This document shows, piece by piece, positions 8,044 through 16,481 of a stretch of DNA of 44,613 bases. The notes under the pieces are model-generated. The model made no database searches, was not told where the DNA came from, and saw only the letters and a program-made list of their open reading frames with translations. How positions within the stretch are numbered: the first letter of the stretch is position 1; each line of letters starts with the position of its first letter. The stretch is from a virus: IMG/VR virus record IMGVR_UViG_3300018080_000274, positions 1 through 44,613 of that record; one strand, written 5' to 3'. A program made the translations under genes and the position numbers.

Positions 8044-8745
8044 ATGAGTATGACAGGGTTCCTCAATCGAATAAGTCTCTCCTCGGATGGCAAAGCGTTA
8101 CAGTTCTTTGCCTTAGGAGGAGGGATGGAAGCCAAGTTACATGGCGCTGGGACTACGTCTTCTCGGGCTACAAGCGATACTGCCGGTGTAAAGTTCGTCT
8201 CCTACAACCTAGACAATGGTGCTACAAGTGGCGCTCCTGCTGGGTTGAATGTGGACCTCGCTATGACCGGTGCGTTGACTAGTGGCGGCGGGATGGCAGT
8301 TAGAAGCAAGCTAACTTGCTCTGACAACCAGGCTAACGCCTATGGAACTTACACTTCCCTTAACATAGCAACCGATAAGTACATCTCAACACTGGGTGTT
8401 GCTTCTCGGAATGCTTTACACCTACCAAACAGTGACATAACTTCTGCTGCAGGGTCTCTTGCTGCTGTGCAAGCTGAGATTTACAGCGACGGTGCGAGCT
8501 CTGACGCTGGAAGTGCGGATTCTTTGGCTTTTGTTAGGATTCTAAACGCTGGTGAGACCAGCGGCAAAAACAACGTCGATGACGATGCATTTTTGCTGGA
8601 TATCCAAGGCATGACTGTTGGTGCTGCACACCTGTACTCCAGTGGTCTGACCTCTGCTACTGTCTACGGGAATCTTACTGAAGCCCTGAAAATCAAAATT
8701 GGCTCTAACACTCGGTACATTCCGATTGCTACAGCCATAAGTTAA
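8044..8745 (+). CDS. Head-fibre-like structural protein (233 aa)
   Basis: A 233-aa glycine, alanine, serine and threonine-rich beta protein with almost no lysine clusters, typical of exposed virion proteins (GAGTTSSRATSDTAGVKFVSY, YSDGASSDAGSADSLAFVRIL). The ending (EALKIKIGSNTRYIPIATAIS) resembles the C-terminal tail found in phage structural proteins encoded close to the capsid gene. It lies directly downstream of the decoration-like gene and upstream of the capsid protein. The most likely role is head surface protein or fibre. Confidence 0.55.
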   Translation: MSMTGFLNRISLSSDGKALQFFALGGGMEAKLHGAGTTSSRATSDTAGVKFVSYNLDNGATSGAPAGLNVDLAMTGALTSGGGMAVRSKLTCSDNQANAYGTYTSLNIATDKYISTLGVASRNALHLPNSDITSAAGSLAAVQAEIYSDGASSDAGSADSLAFVRILNAGETSGKNNVDDDAFLLDIQGMTVGAAHLYSSGLTSATVYGNLTEALKIKIGSNTRYIPIATAIS

Positions 8746-8758
8746 AGGAGTCGGTGTT

Positions 8759-9055
8759 ATGAGTGAGTCAGTTCCACAAGACATTCAGGAGTTTGTATAC
8801 AATGGCTTCCCAGGGAACGTCCAGAACGAGCCTCCGCCAAAACACATGGCGAATGAGGAAGCCTCTGCGAACTATCGGAAGATGATGGAAGAGAACCAAG
8901 AGCGTCTCGCAAGAGACAGGCAAGAGCGGATTAAGCGCTGTGCGAGGGATATTGACTATATCCTCAAGCTTTATAGCTGCCGGCTCGAGCCGATCGCAGT
9001 AATCTCCCCTTCTAAGGGAACTGAACTCTCAGTTAACATCGTATCTGCAATATAG
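8759..9055 (+). CDS. Hypothetical charged helical protein upstream of capsid gene (98 aa)
   Basis: A 98-aa protein with a long charged helix (ANYRKMMEENQERLARDRQERIKRCARDIDYIL) followed by a short beta ending (LEPIAVISPSKGTELSVNIVSA). ATG 8759 is preceded by AAAGGAG. It is cotranscribed with the head genes, 12 bases before the capsid start. Family not recognised. A capsid assembly accessory role is possible but not shown. Confidence 0.55.
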   Translation: MSESVPQDIQEFVYNGFPGNVQNEPPPKHMANEEASANYRKMMEENQERLARDRQERIKRCARDIDYILKLYSCRLEPIAVISPSKGTELSVNIVSAI

Positions 9056-9066
9056 GAGGATTTTCC

Positions 9067-10356
9067 ATGGTTGCCTTTTTAGGCTTGAGAGGCACTGGTG
9101 ACTGGGCGACTGATCAGCGGCCCAAACACTGGCGCGATATGATCCTGAGGCTCTATCCAAATGGGACGGCTCCTCTTACAGCACTCACTGCTCGTATGGC
9201 CAGTGAATCTGTGGATGATCCGGAGTTCATTTGGTGGACTAAAACGCTTTCAGACCAAAGCGTTTCGGTTACTGGGGTCTACACTAACGCTAACCTGTCT
9301 TCTGCTTATGCTTCAGGTGGGACTGCTGGACAGGTTCTCTACATCAAAATGGCCGAGGCTGATGCTGATGAGTTTCGGGTGGGTCACCAGGTGCTTTTGC
9401 GTGACGCCAGCCATTATGATGTAGACGTTAATGCTGAAGTCACTGCGGTGATGAAGAACGGCGATTCGAGTTACCTCGCTGTGAAGCTCCTCGAAGCTGA
9501 TGACAATGGAGCGTCTACTGATTTGAGTGACTGCGATACCGCGCTCATTGTGGGTAACATCAACTCTGAAGGCGCTGCGATGCCAGATGCTGTGAGTTAC
9601 GACCCGGTTAAACATTACAACTACACCCAGATCTTCCGTAACCCTCTTGAAATCACTCGGACGGCGAAGAAGACTAAACTCCGCACTGGTGATGCTTATC
9701 AGGAACTGAAGCGTGAGACGCTGGAATACCACTCTGTGGAAATGGAGAAAGCGTTCTTGTGGGGGATCAGGACTGAAGGAACTGGGACGAATGGAAAGCC
9801 CAAACGAACCACTCAGGGGTTGATTCCCACAATCAAAACTGATGCGTCGGCTAACTGCAATGACTTCTCCCTGAATTCCTCTTTTTCTGGCAAAACCTGG
9901 TTGCAGGGTGGAGAGGAGTGGCTCGATTACTACATGGAACAAATCTACCGCTACGGGGCTACCGAAAAGCTGGCCTTCGCCGGATCTGGCGCCTTGTTGG
10001 GGATTGCGAAGCTGGTTAAGTCTCTTGGCTGGTCTTCGTTCGGCCCGGAAACGACCTCTTACGGCATTAAAGTAAACCGGTGGGTAACTCCCTTCGGTGA
10101 GCTTATGATCAAAACCCATCCCCTCTTCTCGCTTGAGGCCACCAACCGCTATTCAATGGTGATCTTCGAGCCGAAGAACATCAAGTACCGCTACATAACT
10201 GACACTGTATTTTACTCTGAGAGTGAAAAACAGAACACAGGACGTTTGCGGTATGATGAGACTAAAGAAGAATACCTCACCGAGTGCGGGCTGGAATTCC
10301 ACCACCCGATCGGCTGGGGGTACCTTAATGGAGTTGGAGTAGACAACATTGTCTAA
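9067..10356 (+). CDS. Major capsid protein
   Basis: A 429-aa protein in the canonical position after portal and scaffold. It resembles major capsid proteins of SU10-like podoviruses (HK97 fold): LYPNGTAPLTALTARM near the N-terminus, EFIWWTKTLSDQ, an inserted beta domain with VGHQVLLRD, then KHYNYTQIFRNPLEITRTAKKTKLRTGDAYQ split across the A-domain start, and a beta ending with YLTECGLEFHHP. AGGAGG lies before ATG 9067. Codon use is regular and the reading frame intact. A 27-bp palindrome lies inside near the 3' end (10197-10223). Confidence 0.85.
   Translation: MVAFLGLRGTGDWATDQRPKHWRDMILRLYPNGTAPLTALTARMASESVDDPEFIWWTKTLSDQSVSVTGVYTNANLSSAYASGGTAGQVLYIKMAEADADEFRVGHQVLLRDASHYDVDVNAEVTAVMKNGDSSYLAVKLLEADDNGASTDLSDCDTALIVGNINSEGAAMPDAVSYDPVKHYNYTQIFRNPLEITRTAKKTKLRTGDAYQELKRETLEYHSVEMEKAFLWGIRTEGTGTNGKPKRTTQGLIPTIKTDASANCNDFSLNSSFSGKTWLQGGEEWLDYYMEQIYRYGATEKLAFAGSGALLGIAKLVKSLGWSSFGPETTSYGIKVNRWVTPFGELMIKTHPLFSLEATNRYSMVIFEPKNIKYRYITDTVFYSESEKQNTGRLRYDETKEEYLTECGLEFHHPIGWGYLNGVGVDNIV
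10197..10223 (+). promoter_or_regulatory. 27-bp palindrome (weaker core), AACTGA-N15-TGAGAG
   Basis: The core CACTGTATTTTACTC keeps the right side (TTTTA) but not the left A-run. It lies inside the capsid gene near its 3' end. Both half-sites are good; the core match is partial. Confidence 0.45.
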
Positions 10357-10367
10357 GTGAGAGTTCT

Positions 10368-11105
10368 ATGAACTTACTCCAAATCAGAACTAAGTTCGTC
10401 CAGTTGTCAGGGCGTTATGACCTGGTAGTAGATGCTGCTGGTGATGACTACTCTGACAATGGGGCGGACTTTTTTATCAACTCGGGCCTGAGGCTAATTG
10501 ATCGTCTCTGCCAGACGCAGAAAGGTTACAGTCGGCACTTTAAATCAATCACCGCAGGTGATTGGTATATAGTGGATGTCGAGCACTTCCGCTCGGTTCT
10601 TGAAGTGTGGGCATCTGACAGTGACGAGCGATGGCCTCTTGAAAAGCTAACCTTAACAGAGTTCCGAGAGAAGTACTACGAACCGATGAGCTCAGTCTCT
10701 CAAGGAACCCCGAATTACTTCTGTATTCCAGTTCTTGGAACGAAGGATGAAGAGACTAGCGCTATTATCGTGGATAATTTTGCTGGTACTGTAACTTCAG
10801 CCGGAAGTGTAGCACATTTCAAATACAAGGGCATCCTTATCGGCCCTCCGGCAGATGCTAGTTACACTATTGAGATTTTGGGCCTGGCAGATACACTCGA
10901 GCTCAGTGCCGATTCTGATGTTAATTTTTGGTCTGAGTTGCATGAAATGGCTGTCCTTTACGCTGCACTCTATTATCTCGAAGTAAGCTACCGCAACACT
11001 GAAGGTGCCAAAGATTGGATGTCTGCTCTTGAGCAAGAACTCAGAACTGTTGAATATGATCACGTAGAAGAACAGGCTTACTACTGGGACCAAATGAAGG
11101 GGTAG
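10368..11105 (+). CDS. Head-tail adaptor (connector) protein
   Basis: A 245-aa protein immediately downstream of the capsid gene. It has the pattern of podovirus adaptors: IRTKFVQLSGRYDLV, then ADFFINSGLRLIDRLCQ (the helical N-terminal bundle, normally ..N.a.r.LD), a beta middle (DWYIVDVEHFRSVLEVWA), a GTPNYFCI loop and a C-terminal helical hairpin (LHEMAVLYAALYYLEVSYRNTEGA). A ring of such subunits docks under the portal and carries the nozzle. Starts at ATG 10368; contains a 27-bp palindrome at 10913-10939. Confidence 0.75.
   Translation: MNLLQIRTKFVQLSGRYDLVVDAAGDDYSDNGADFFINSGLRLIDRLCQTQKGYSRHFKSITAGDWYIVDVEHFRSVLEVWASDSDERWPLEKLTLTEFREKYYEPMSSVSQGTPNYFCIPVLGTKDEETSAIIVDNFAGTVTSAGSVAHFKYKGILIGPPADASYTIEILGLADTLELSADSDVNFWSELHEMAVLYAALYYLEVSYRNTEGAKDWMSALEQELRTVEYDHVEEQAYYWDQMKG
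10913..10939 (+). promoter_or_regulatory. 27-bp palindrome, TTCTGA-N15-TGAGTT
   Basis: The core is TGTTAATTTTTGGTC. The left half has two mismatches at its outer end; the right half is perfect. It lies inside the adaptor gene. Confidence 0.5.
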
Positions 11106-11106
11106 T

Positions 11107-11664
11107 ATGAAACTCACAAGTATGACAGATAAACAGGCTCGAAAGGACCGCAGGAAGCAGTCTATAATTAAAGGGACCAATGACAAAGAGAAATGGTCAT
11201 CGGTCGAGCGGGCACTTCAGCGCCTCACCCGCCGAGCAGGCCATTTCATTTTTGGCCTCCCACCATACACTATTCTTACCTTTTACTGTCCTACACCAGA
11301 TGGCGATGGGGTGCTCGCTCGGGCAATGCTGCCGAGAAAAGGAAGAATCGTTGAAGGCTGCTTCGCTGTAGACATGTATGCGAACAAAGCCCCTGTGGTT
11401 TTCAACGCTTCGCTCTACGGACTCGAGGACGTTAGGACTGGGCATATTACAACTAGAGCGGCTTTTGCTCAAAGAAAAATGGACCTTGAAGTGAAAGCTG
11501 GTGATCGTCTGGTAATTGATGTGAAACCTGTTACAGCAGTAATGGGTGTGTGGGTTTCACTTGGTTACCAGGCTGATCTCTCTTTGGAGACTAAAGAGCA
11601 ATTTTATAAGGAACAGTTTCTTAGGGAGGTAGAGGATGCCGAAGAAGCTGCACGAGAAGCTTAG
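11107..11664 (+). CDS. Hypothetical structural-module protein (185 aa)
   Basis: A 185-aa protein with a very basic N-terminus (KQARKDRRKQSIIKG), a beta-rich middle (YTILTFYCPTPDGDGVLARAML, KMDLEVKAGDRLVIDVKP) and a charged helical end (EQFYKEQFLREVEDAEEAAREA). It starts one base after the adaptor stop. Its 3' end overlaps the next small gene by 29 bases. The family is not recognised. The context indicates a head-tail joining or tail assembly component. Confidence 0.5.
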   Translation: MKLTSMTDKQARKDRRKQSIIKGTNDKEKWSSVERALQRLTRRAGHFIFGLPPYTILTFYCPTPDGDGVLARAMLPRKGRIVEGCFAVDMYANKAPVVFNASLYGLEDVRTGHITTRAAFAQRKMDLEVKAGDRLVIDVKPVTAVMGVWVSLGYQADLSLETKEQFYKEQFLREVEDAEEAAREA

Positions 11665-11755
11665 AAAGACCGGTAAGAAGAAGGGCCTGGTGGGTGAACG
11701 ACTCGATGCTTATGTTTATGGTACATTGAAGAAGAAAGAGAAAAAGAAGAAGTGA
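11636..11755 (+). CDS. Lysine-rich small phage protein (39 aa)
   Basis: ATG 11636 with GGGAGG nearby, stop TGA 11753-11755, encodes 39 residues: MPKKLHEKLRKTGKKKGLVG, then ERLDAYVYGTLKKKEKKKK. This small, highly basic sequence with the KGL.GER.DAYVYGTL pattern recurs in podovirus structural operons. Function unknown; the charge suggests contact with DNA or acidic protein during assembly. It overlaps the next gene as GTGA, supporting a real, coupled gene. Confidence 0.65.
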   Translation: MPKKLHEKLRKTGKKKGLVGERLDAYVYGTLKKKEKKKK

Positions 11756-14670
11756 AAGTCTATTACGGGGTAGATAACTCTCCAACTTCTAACTCTGTAA
11801 CATTGTTAGCACACACTCCTTTGCTTATGGATGGAGAATATAATGGAACAGTTACCCCCTACGTTACAGATGATAGAACAATAGGCTTTTCTCCTGGGTA
11901 CTCCATCACTCTTGGTGAGATAAAAGTCTACGGCAAAATGGGTACTGGAGAGCCCTCTACCTGGTACTCCGACATGAAGGAGTTCGACTTTTACATCTCC
12001 CAGGATGATGTTACCTACACCCTGGAAGAATCCTTCGACGAACCCCCTCTGACTGCAGTGGATGCTAACGGTAGGGGGTATTTTACCTTGACTCTTTCTT
12101 CAGAGGCAAACGCTCCTTACTTCAAAATTGTTGCTCCAAATGGAGTAGCTTGGAACAACGGCGGATCTGTTCAGTATTGTGAAGTCGTCTTTGTCGGGGT
12201 GCCAACCACAGCTACAGCGGCACAGGGTTACTTCTACGCTGTTGACAGTGCAGCTACGTCCATGACCTTTGACTCTATGATTTATGGGATCACTGATAAG
12301 ATTTATGATCTAGCCACAACACCACTGATGGTTGAAGAGCACTCTGTTGGGATTGACTTTCAGAATGCCTGTACTGTAGAGTCTTTGCGGGTTTATGGTA
12401 GGTGTGGAACTGGGATTGTTTCGGATTGGCAGATAGGCAAAGGTGATGTGTCTGTTTATTCTTCTGACAACAATTCAGCCTGGACACTTGAACAAACCTT
12501 TAGTGACCCAGACCTTTACGCTATAGATGATGACGGTACTGCTTATTTTGACTTGGATTTTACTAGTGCCATAACGAGCCGATGGATCAAAGTTAGAGCA
12601 GAAGCTGATCTCGCTTGGGACACAGGGAGCGGAGTAGCCATTTCTGAGATAGAGTGGGACTCTGATGATTACGCCTACCCTCTGGTGTGTTATCAAAGAC
12701 TCTCAGATACTGTACCTACCACAATGGCTTTCCAACGCTTTGAGGATATTCCGGCGTTGGTTGATGATGACTTGACGACTATAGCCTCTGAGACGGTGGG
12801 GAGTGCTTACTCTTTAGGGCTGTCTTACAATGAGTTGTCTTATTACAACCAAGTAATAGTTTATGGAACTATTTCTTCTGGGACTGTGTCCGCTTGGGAT
12901 GATGGGAAGGATGAAATCGAAGTTTACTGGTCAATAGATGGAGGTAATTGGAGCCTTTTGGATACCCAGATCGCGCCGGAATTAACTGCGGGCGATTCAA
13001 GTGGGACTGCAAGTTTTACAGTAAACTTTGATAGCGCCGGTGGGAAGTGGTTCAAGTTAAGGGCTCCAAATGGCTGGTCTTGGAACAGTGCTTCTGTAAA
13101 GCTTACTGAGGCGACTCTTTCACAATACTCTCCACCATATGAAAGTGGGATGTATTCCTTCTCACATGACTTTAGTTTTACGAACTGTGGGTTTGCTTGG
13201 ATGCCTATAGAAGTTAAAGGCGGCTTGCCAAACTTCGATTGGTCTGTTACTGGGAATTTTGAGCTTATGAGCGAGACCACAGGTGGTAGAACTAATCACA
13301 TTCGCTATACGGGGGAGTATGGAGAGACAACTGCTGGGGAGGTTACTATCATAGATGCGACTGGCAATTCTATCTCCAGGCCTTGTTATTATTGTATTGT
13401 GGAGCCTCAGCCAACACTTGACTTGGATGGAGACCCTGATCCGCCACCGGGTTCGGCTGTGATACTTATGTTTCGGGGTACTATCAATGAACAGGAGCTT
13501 GGTTATGATGTTGATGAAGAGTACTGTTTCTTCTGGGACTTAGACAACGCAGAGCCGCTTTATGGAGAAATTGAGGATAGTGCTGGTAATGTAGTAGAAA
13601 ACACTGACTGGCCAGTGAAATACGGTAATGTAAAAGATTATGTGGAGGATAACTTCAATTTCTCAGATTCCCGGGACGAGGATATTTTTGAGTTTCAGGC
13701 TTCTGGAGAGGTTGTTATTACTTACAATACAGGCTTTCAATATTGGTATCCAGGTTATGCTTGCGACGCCGTTGCAACAATCATTGATCTCGGGCCAGGT
13801 AAATGCACTTCTTATCCTGGAGTAGTGGACTGGATTTTAGAAGCTCATCACTGGGAAACTACAAGGTGCAGTAAGCCTTGGGGGTGGTACGGTCCAGTTC
13901 CAGGAGAACAGGCTTCTGGAAGTTGGTATGGTACTGCAGACCATAAACGTTGGCGGTGGATGAGAATCAAGGATTTGCACACAGGGGATGAATGGCCCTA
14001 TAGAATTCTTGGAACAATAACTAGCGGTGGATCTGGTAATCACACTCGCTGGGCGTATAAGCTGGGTCCTGGGCAGTCTGGGTATACAGATGTTATAACT
14101 TCGGGTTATAACCTGAGATCTAACGTAACCATACTAGACCTACCAATACCTTATCTATGGGAGCAATCTTGCAGGGGTGGGTTTAATTGGTATAAAAGAA
14201 CGGTTAATCATGATGGTGTTGTTACTGAGACAGAATCAGATCTCAACATAGGTTCTTGTATCCATACCGGCCTTTATGGTGTAGGTATTGATGAGAGAGT
14301 CAAAATTGCTGCTCTCGCACGGACTACTAAGACTTATAACTTAGATAATTTGGATTATGGTGAATGGCACAATCTGTCACATTGCACTGAAATAGAAGTA
14401 AATGTGTACTACAAAACGAAGTGGGATGAGAGTGAGAACTATGATGAGATAAATCCTTTTACCTCCGTTAGGAGTAGTGTTGCTTTGAACCGTTTATATA
14501 AGGATATTATAGTCGACGGTGATCAGACAATGTATTCTAGTATTGGATCATATAATTGGTGGAATGGTATGAGAACTGGGCATCAGGCTAAAGGCATGGT
14601 ATGGGTAGGGCTGCCTTATGATCAGGGCAGTATTGCAATGCCTAGAGTGTATGCTCTGGTAAGGAAGTAA
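11752..14670 (+). CDS. Large beta-rich tail protein with three tandem discoidin-like repeats (972 aa)
   Basis: Three consecutive domains of about 150 residues (roughly 1-148, 152-305, 308-465) share the same marks. Each has a strand giving VYGKMGTGEPS, VYGRCGTGIVS or VYGTISSGTVS, then W..(G/M)K.....Y.S, and ends in an AP-NG-W-type strand (APNGVAWNNGG, RAEADLAWDTG, RAPNGWSWNSAS). The pattern is that of F5/8-type C (discoidin) carbohydrate-binding sandwiches. The remaining 500 residues are Trp- and Tyr-rich and unlike known domains. GTG 11752 overlaps the previous stop. An adhesin or tail-tip role is inferred. Confidence 0.6.
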   Translation: MKVYYGVDNSPTSNSVTLLAHTPLLMDGEYNGTVTPYVTDDRTIGFSPGYSITLGEIKVYGKMGTGEPSTWYSDMKEFDFYISQDDVTYTLEESFDEPPLTAVDANGRGYFTLTLSSEANAPYFKIVAPNGVAWNNGGSVQYCEVVFVGVPTTATAAQGYFYAVDSAATSMTFDSMIYGITDKIYDLATTPLMVEEHSVGIDFQNACTVESLRVYGRCGTGIVSDWQIGKGDVSVYSSDNNSAWTLEQTFSDPDLYAIDDDGTAYFDLDFTSAITSRWIKVRAEADLAWDTGSGVAISEIEWDSDDYAYPLVCYQRLSDTVPTTMAFQRFEDIPALVDDDLTTIASETVGSAYSLGLSYNELSYYNQVIVYGTISSGTVSAWDDGKDEIEVYWSIDGGNWSLLDTQIAPELTAGDSSGTASFTVNFDSAGGKWFKLRAPNGWSWNSASVKLTEATLSQYSPPYESGMYSFSHDFSFTNCGFAWMPIEVKGGLPNFDWSVTGNFELMSETTGGRTNHIRYTGEYGETTAGEVTIIDATGNSISRPCYYCIVEPQPTLDLDGDPDPPPGSAVILMFRGTINEQELGYDVDEEYCFFWDLDNAEPLYGEIEDSAGNVVENTDWPVKYGNVKDYVEDNFNFSDSRDEDIFEFQASGEVVITYNTGFQYWYPGYACDAVATIIDLGPGKCTSYPGVVDWILEAHHWETTRCSKPWGWYGPVPGEQASGSWYGTADHKRWRWMRIKDLHTGDEWPYRILGTITSGGSGNHTRWAYKLGPGQSGYTDVITSGYNLRSNVTILDLPIPYLWEQSCRGGFNWYKRTVNHDGVVTETESDLNIGSCIHTGLYGVGIDERVKIAALARTTKTYNLDNLDYGEWHNLSHCTEIEVNVYYKTKWDESENYDEINPFTSVRSSVALNRLYKDIIVDGDQTMYSSIGSYNWWNGMRTGHQAKGMVWVGLPYDQGSIAMPRVYALVRK

Positions 14671-14673
14671 GAA

Positions 14674-16059
14674 ATGAAGGAGTTTGAAACAAGCTTTATA
14701 GAACATTTCTCGAATGGCCTGAGGCCAGAAAGCCCCAGTCGCAGGAATGAACCATTTCTTTCAGAGTGCCATAATCTCCGGCCTTATCCAGAGGGTTTGC
14801 GGGCTTACGAGGTTTTAGTCGATCCCTTAACTGGAACAGTGATTGACTGGCCTTTTCCTCAGCTTTTTATTGGAAAGAAATATAAACTTTACTTTACTGA
14901 AACTGAGCTTTACGAGGTTGCTGCTAATTGGAGCAAAACTAAAAAGCTTGAGACTTTGGGTAGTGGGACTCGGTGGTGTGTTGCAGACTTCTATGATTAC
15001 ATCCTAGCAACTAATGGTGTGAAGATCGCTTATCTTAATCTCGCTGGTGACACCCCGGTGTGGGCTACAACTACAGGCAACTCGGCAATGCCGCTTTTTG
15101 GTACAGTGTGTGAGTTTAGGGGCCAGTTGATTGCCGGGAATATCAAGTCTGAGTGGGGTGACTGTAATACTAATAGCGTCATCTGGAGCCGGATTGGTTA
15201 TGCTGACTTTTCAATTGACACTTCTAATGAGTCTGGTTACTACGTTATGCCTTGGATGGGGACGGTGCAAAAGGTAAAGTCCGCAGGAAGCTACTTCCTC
15301 GTTTACGGCACTAATGGTGTGATGGTAGCGACGACTGCTGGGGATCATCCGGGCTTTCAATGGACCCATTTGCTTGATGTAGGAATCTCACAGAAAGGTG
15401 CTGTAGGTGATGACGAGAGGGCTCATGTGTTCGTCTCTCAGGATAACGAGCTCTACATGATTGATGCTGGGGTGGATCTGGTAAGACGTTCTGGAGTTGA
15501 CTTTAAAAAACTGGGTTACAAAGAATTCATTTCTGAGCTTACAGCCTCTGAGATAGTCATTACCTTCGATCCTGGGAGGAGAGAATTTTACATTAGTGAT
15601 TCAGAGCGGTGCTTTATGCTGACGCAGAGTGGTATGTGTGAGGTGAGCCAGCTTCCCACATCAGTCTGTTACTATAATGGCATTCGTTATGGAACTTTTT
15701 CTAACACAGACGACAGTGAAGTAAGGGTTAAAACCTCTGAGTTAGACTTAGGAATTCGGGGGCTGAAAACTTTGGGCAGCGTTGAGGTTTCCGGGCAGTT
15801 TCCTACTGACCTCTACGTTGGTGTGGATTGGAAGAATGACCTATCGTCTGGATTTAATACAGGCGGTTGGGTGCCTGCTAACCCGAAGGGAGTTGGAACT
15901 CCTATAGTCACTGGAAACGAACTAAGGGTAAAAATTAAGTCGAGTGATTATCAGGATGTTCATTTGGGTTACATGAAGGCCCGGGTAAAAGTAAGCGACA
16001 AAACTAATATTAGGGGAATTTACGGTGTTGGTCAAACTGGGAAAGAATCAGGTAACTGA
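14674..16059 (+). CDS. Tail nozzle-like (beta-propeller) protein (461 aa)
   Basis: Blade-like repeats run through the protein: KYKLYFTETELYEVA, YDYILATNGVKIAYLN, FRGQLIAGNI, SYFLVYGTNGVMVA, RAHVFVSQDNELYMID, RREFYISDSERCFML, YNGIRYGTFSN. The N-terminus (FSNGLRPESPSRRNEPFLSE) resembles podovirus tail nozzle or stabilisation proteins that plug the tail below the adaptor ring. Length and position after the adaptor fit this role. A 27-bp palindrome lies near the 3' end (15920-15946). The next gene overlaps by 35 bases. Confidence 0.6.
   Translation: MKEFETSFIEHFSNGLRPESPSRRNEPFLSECHNLRPYPEGLRAYEVLVDPLTGTVIDWPFPQLFIGKKYKLYFTETELYEVAANWSKTKKLETLGSGTRWCVADFYDYILATNGVKIAYLNLAGDTPVWATTTGNSAMPLFGTVCEFRGQLIAGNIKSEWGDCNTNSVIWSRIGYADFSIDTSNESGYYVMPWMGTVQKVKSAGSYFLVYGTNGVMVATTAGDHPGFQWTHLLDVGISQKGAVGDDERAHVFVSQDNELYMIDAGVDLVRRSGVDFKKLGYKEFISELTASEIVITFDPGRREFYISDSERCFMLTQSGMCEVSQLPTSVCYYNGIRYGTFSNTDDSEVRVKTSELDLGIRGLKTLGSVEVSGQFPTDLYVGVDWKNDLSSGFNTGGWVPANPKGVGTPIVTGNELRVKIKSSDYQDVHLGYMKARVKVSDKTNIRGIYGVGQTGKESGN
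15920..15946 (+). promoter_or_regulatory. 27-bp palindrome, AACTAA-N15-CGAGTG
   Basis: The core GGGTAAAAATTAAGT fits the family; the right half has one mismatch (C for T). It is inside the nozzle-like gene, about 80 bases before the start of the next gene. Confidence 0.55.
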
Positions 16060-16480
16060 GTATTGGGCTGACCTAAAGAAGGCAGCCAAGTTGTCTCTTC
16101 CACCCTTCGCAGGAAAGCGCGAAGATGTAATGAATAACCTTTTAGAGCAGCTGCTAAGTGGAGAAGTCGAAGCCTGGATTATTCATGATGTGGTGGATGC
16201 GGCTGATGGGAATAAGAACGCCACGCCGGTTGGTGTGCTTTACACCACTGTGATTACTGATATTAGTACTCAGGCCAGAAGCTTACTGATCTATGGCATC
16301 TACGCTTGGGCTCCTTTGAACAAAGACATGTGGCTTCATGGCTATGATATAATAGTACGCTATGCGAAGAGCAAGAAATGTACCTCAGTCTCTGGCTACA
16401 CCAAAGACGAGGGGTTGTTAGAGAACGCTAAAAAGTTCGGTATTGATACCGAATGGAGATACTTAGTCCACGAGGTGTAA
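16025..16480 (+). CDS. GNAT-fold-like phage structural-operon protein (151 aa)
   Basis: GTG 16025 follows AGGGGAA. The pattern RSLLIYGIYAWAPLNKDMWLHG, a helix DIIVRYAKSKKCTSVSGYT and the ending KKFGIDTEWRYLVHEV has the strand-helix order of a GNAT acetyltransferase, and proteins of this look occur between nozzle and internal protein genes. I cannot see a clear acetyl-CoA P-loop (Q/R-x-x-G-x-G/A), so catalysis is doubtful and a structural role is possible. Confidence 0.45.
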   Translation: MLVKLGKNQVTEYWADLKKAAKLSLPPFAGKREDVMNNLLEQLLSGEVEAWIIHDVVDAADGNKNATPVGVLYTTVITDISTQARSLLIYGIYAWAPLNKDMWLHGYDIIVRYAKSKKCTSVSGYTKDEGLLENAKKFGIDTEWRYLVHEV

Positions 16481-16481
16481 T

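Noticed and set aside
9313-10119. Long antisense ORF (268 aa) under the capsid gene
   Set aside because: Shadow of a well-supported coding gene; no ribosome site and no plausible protein features.
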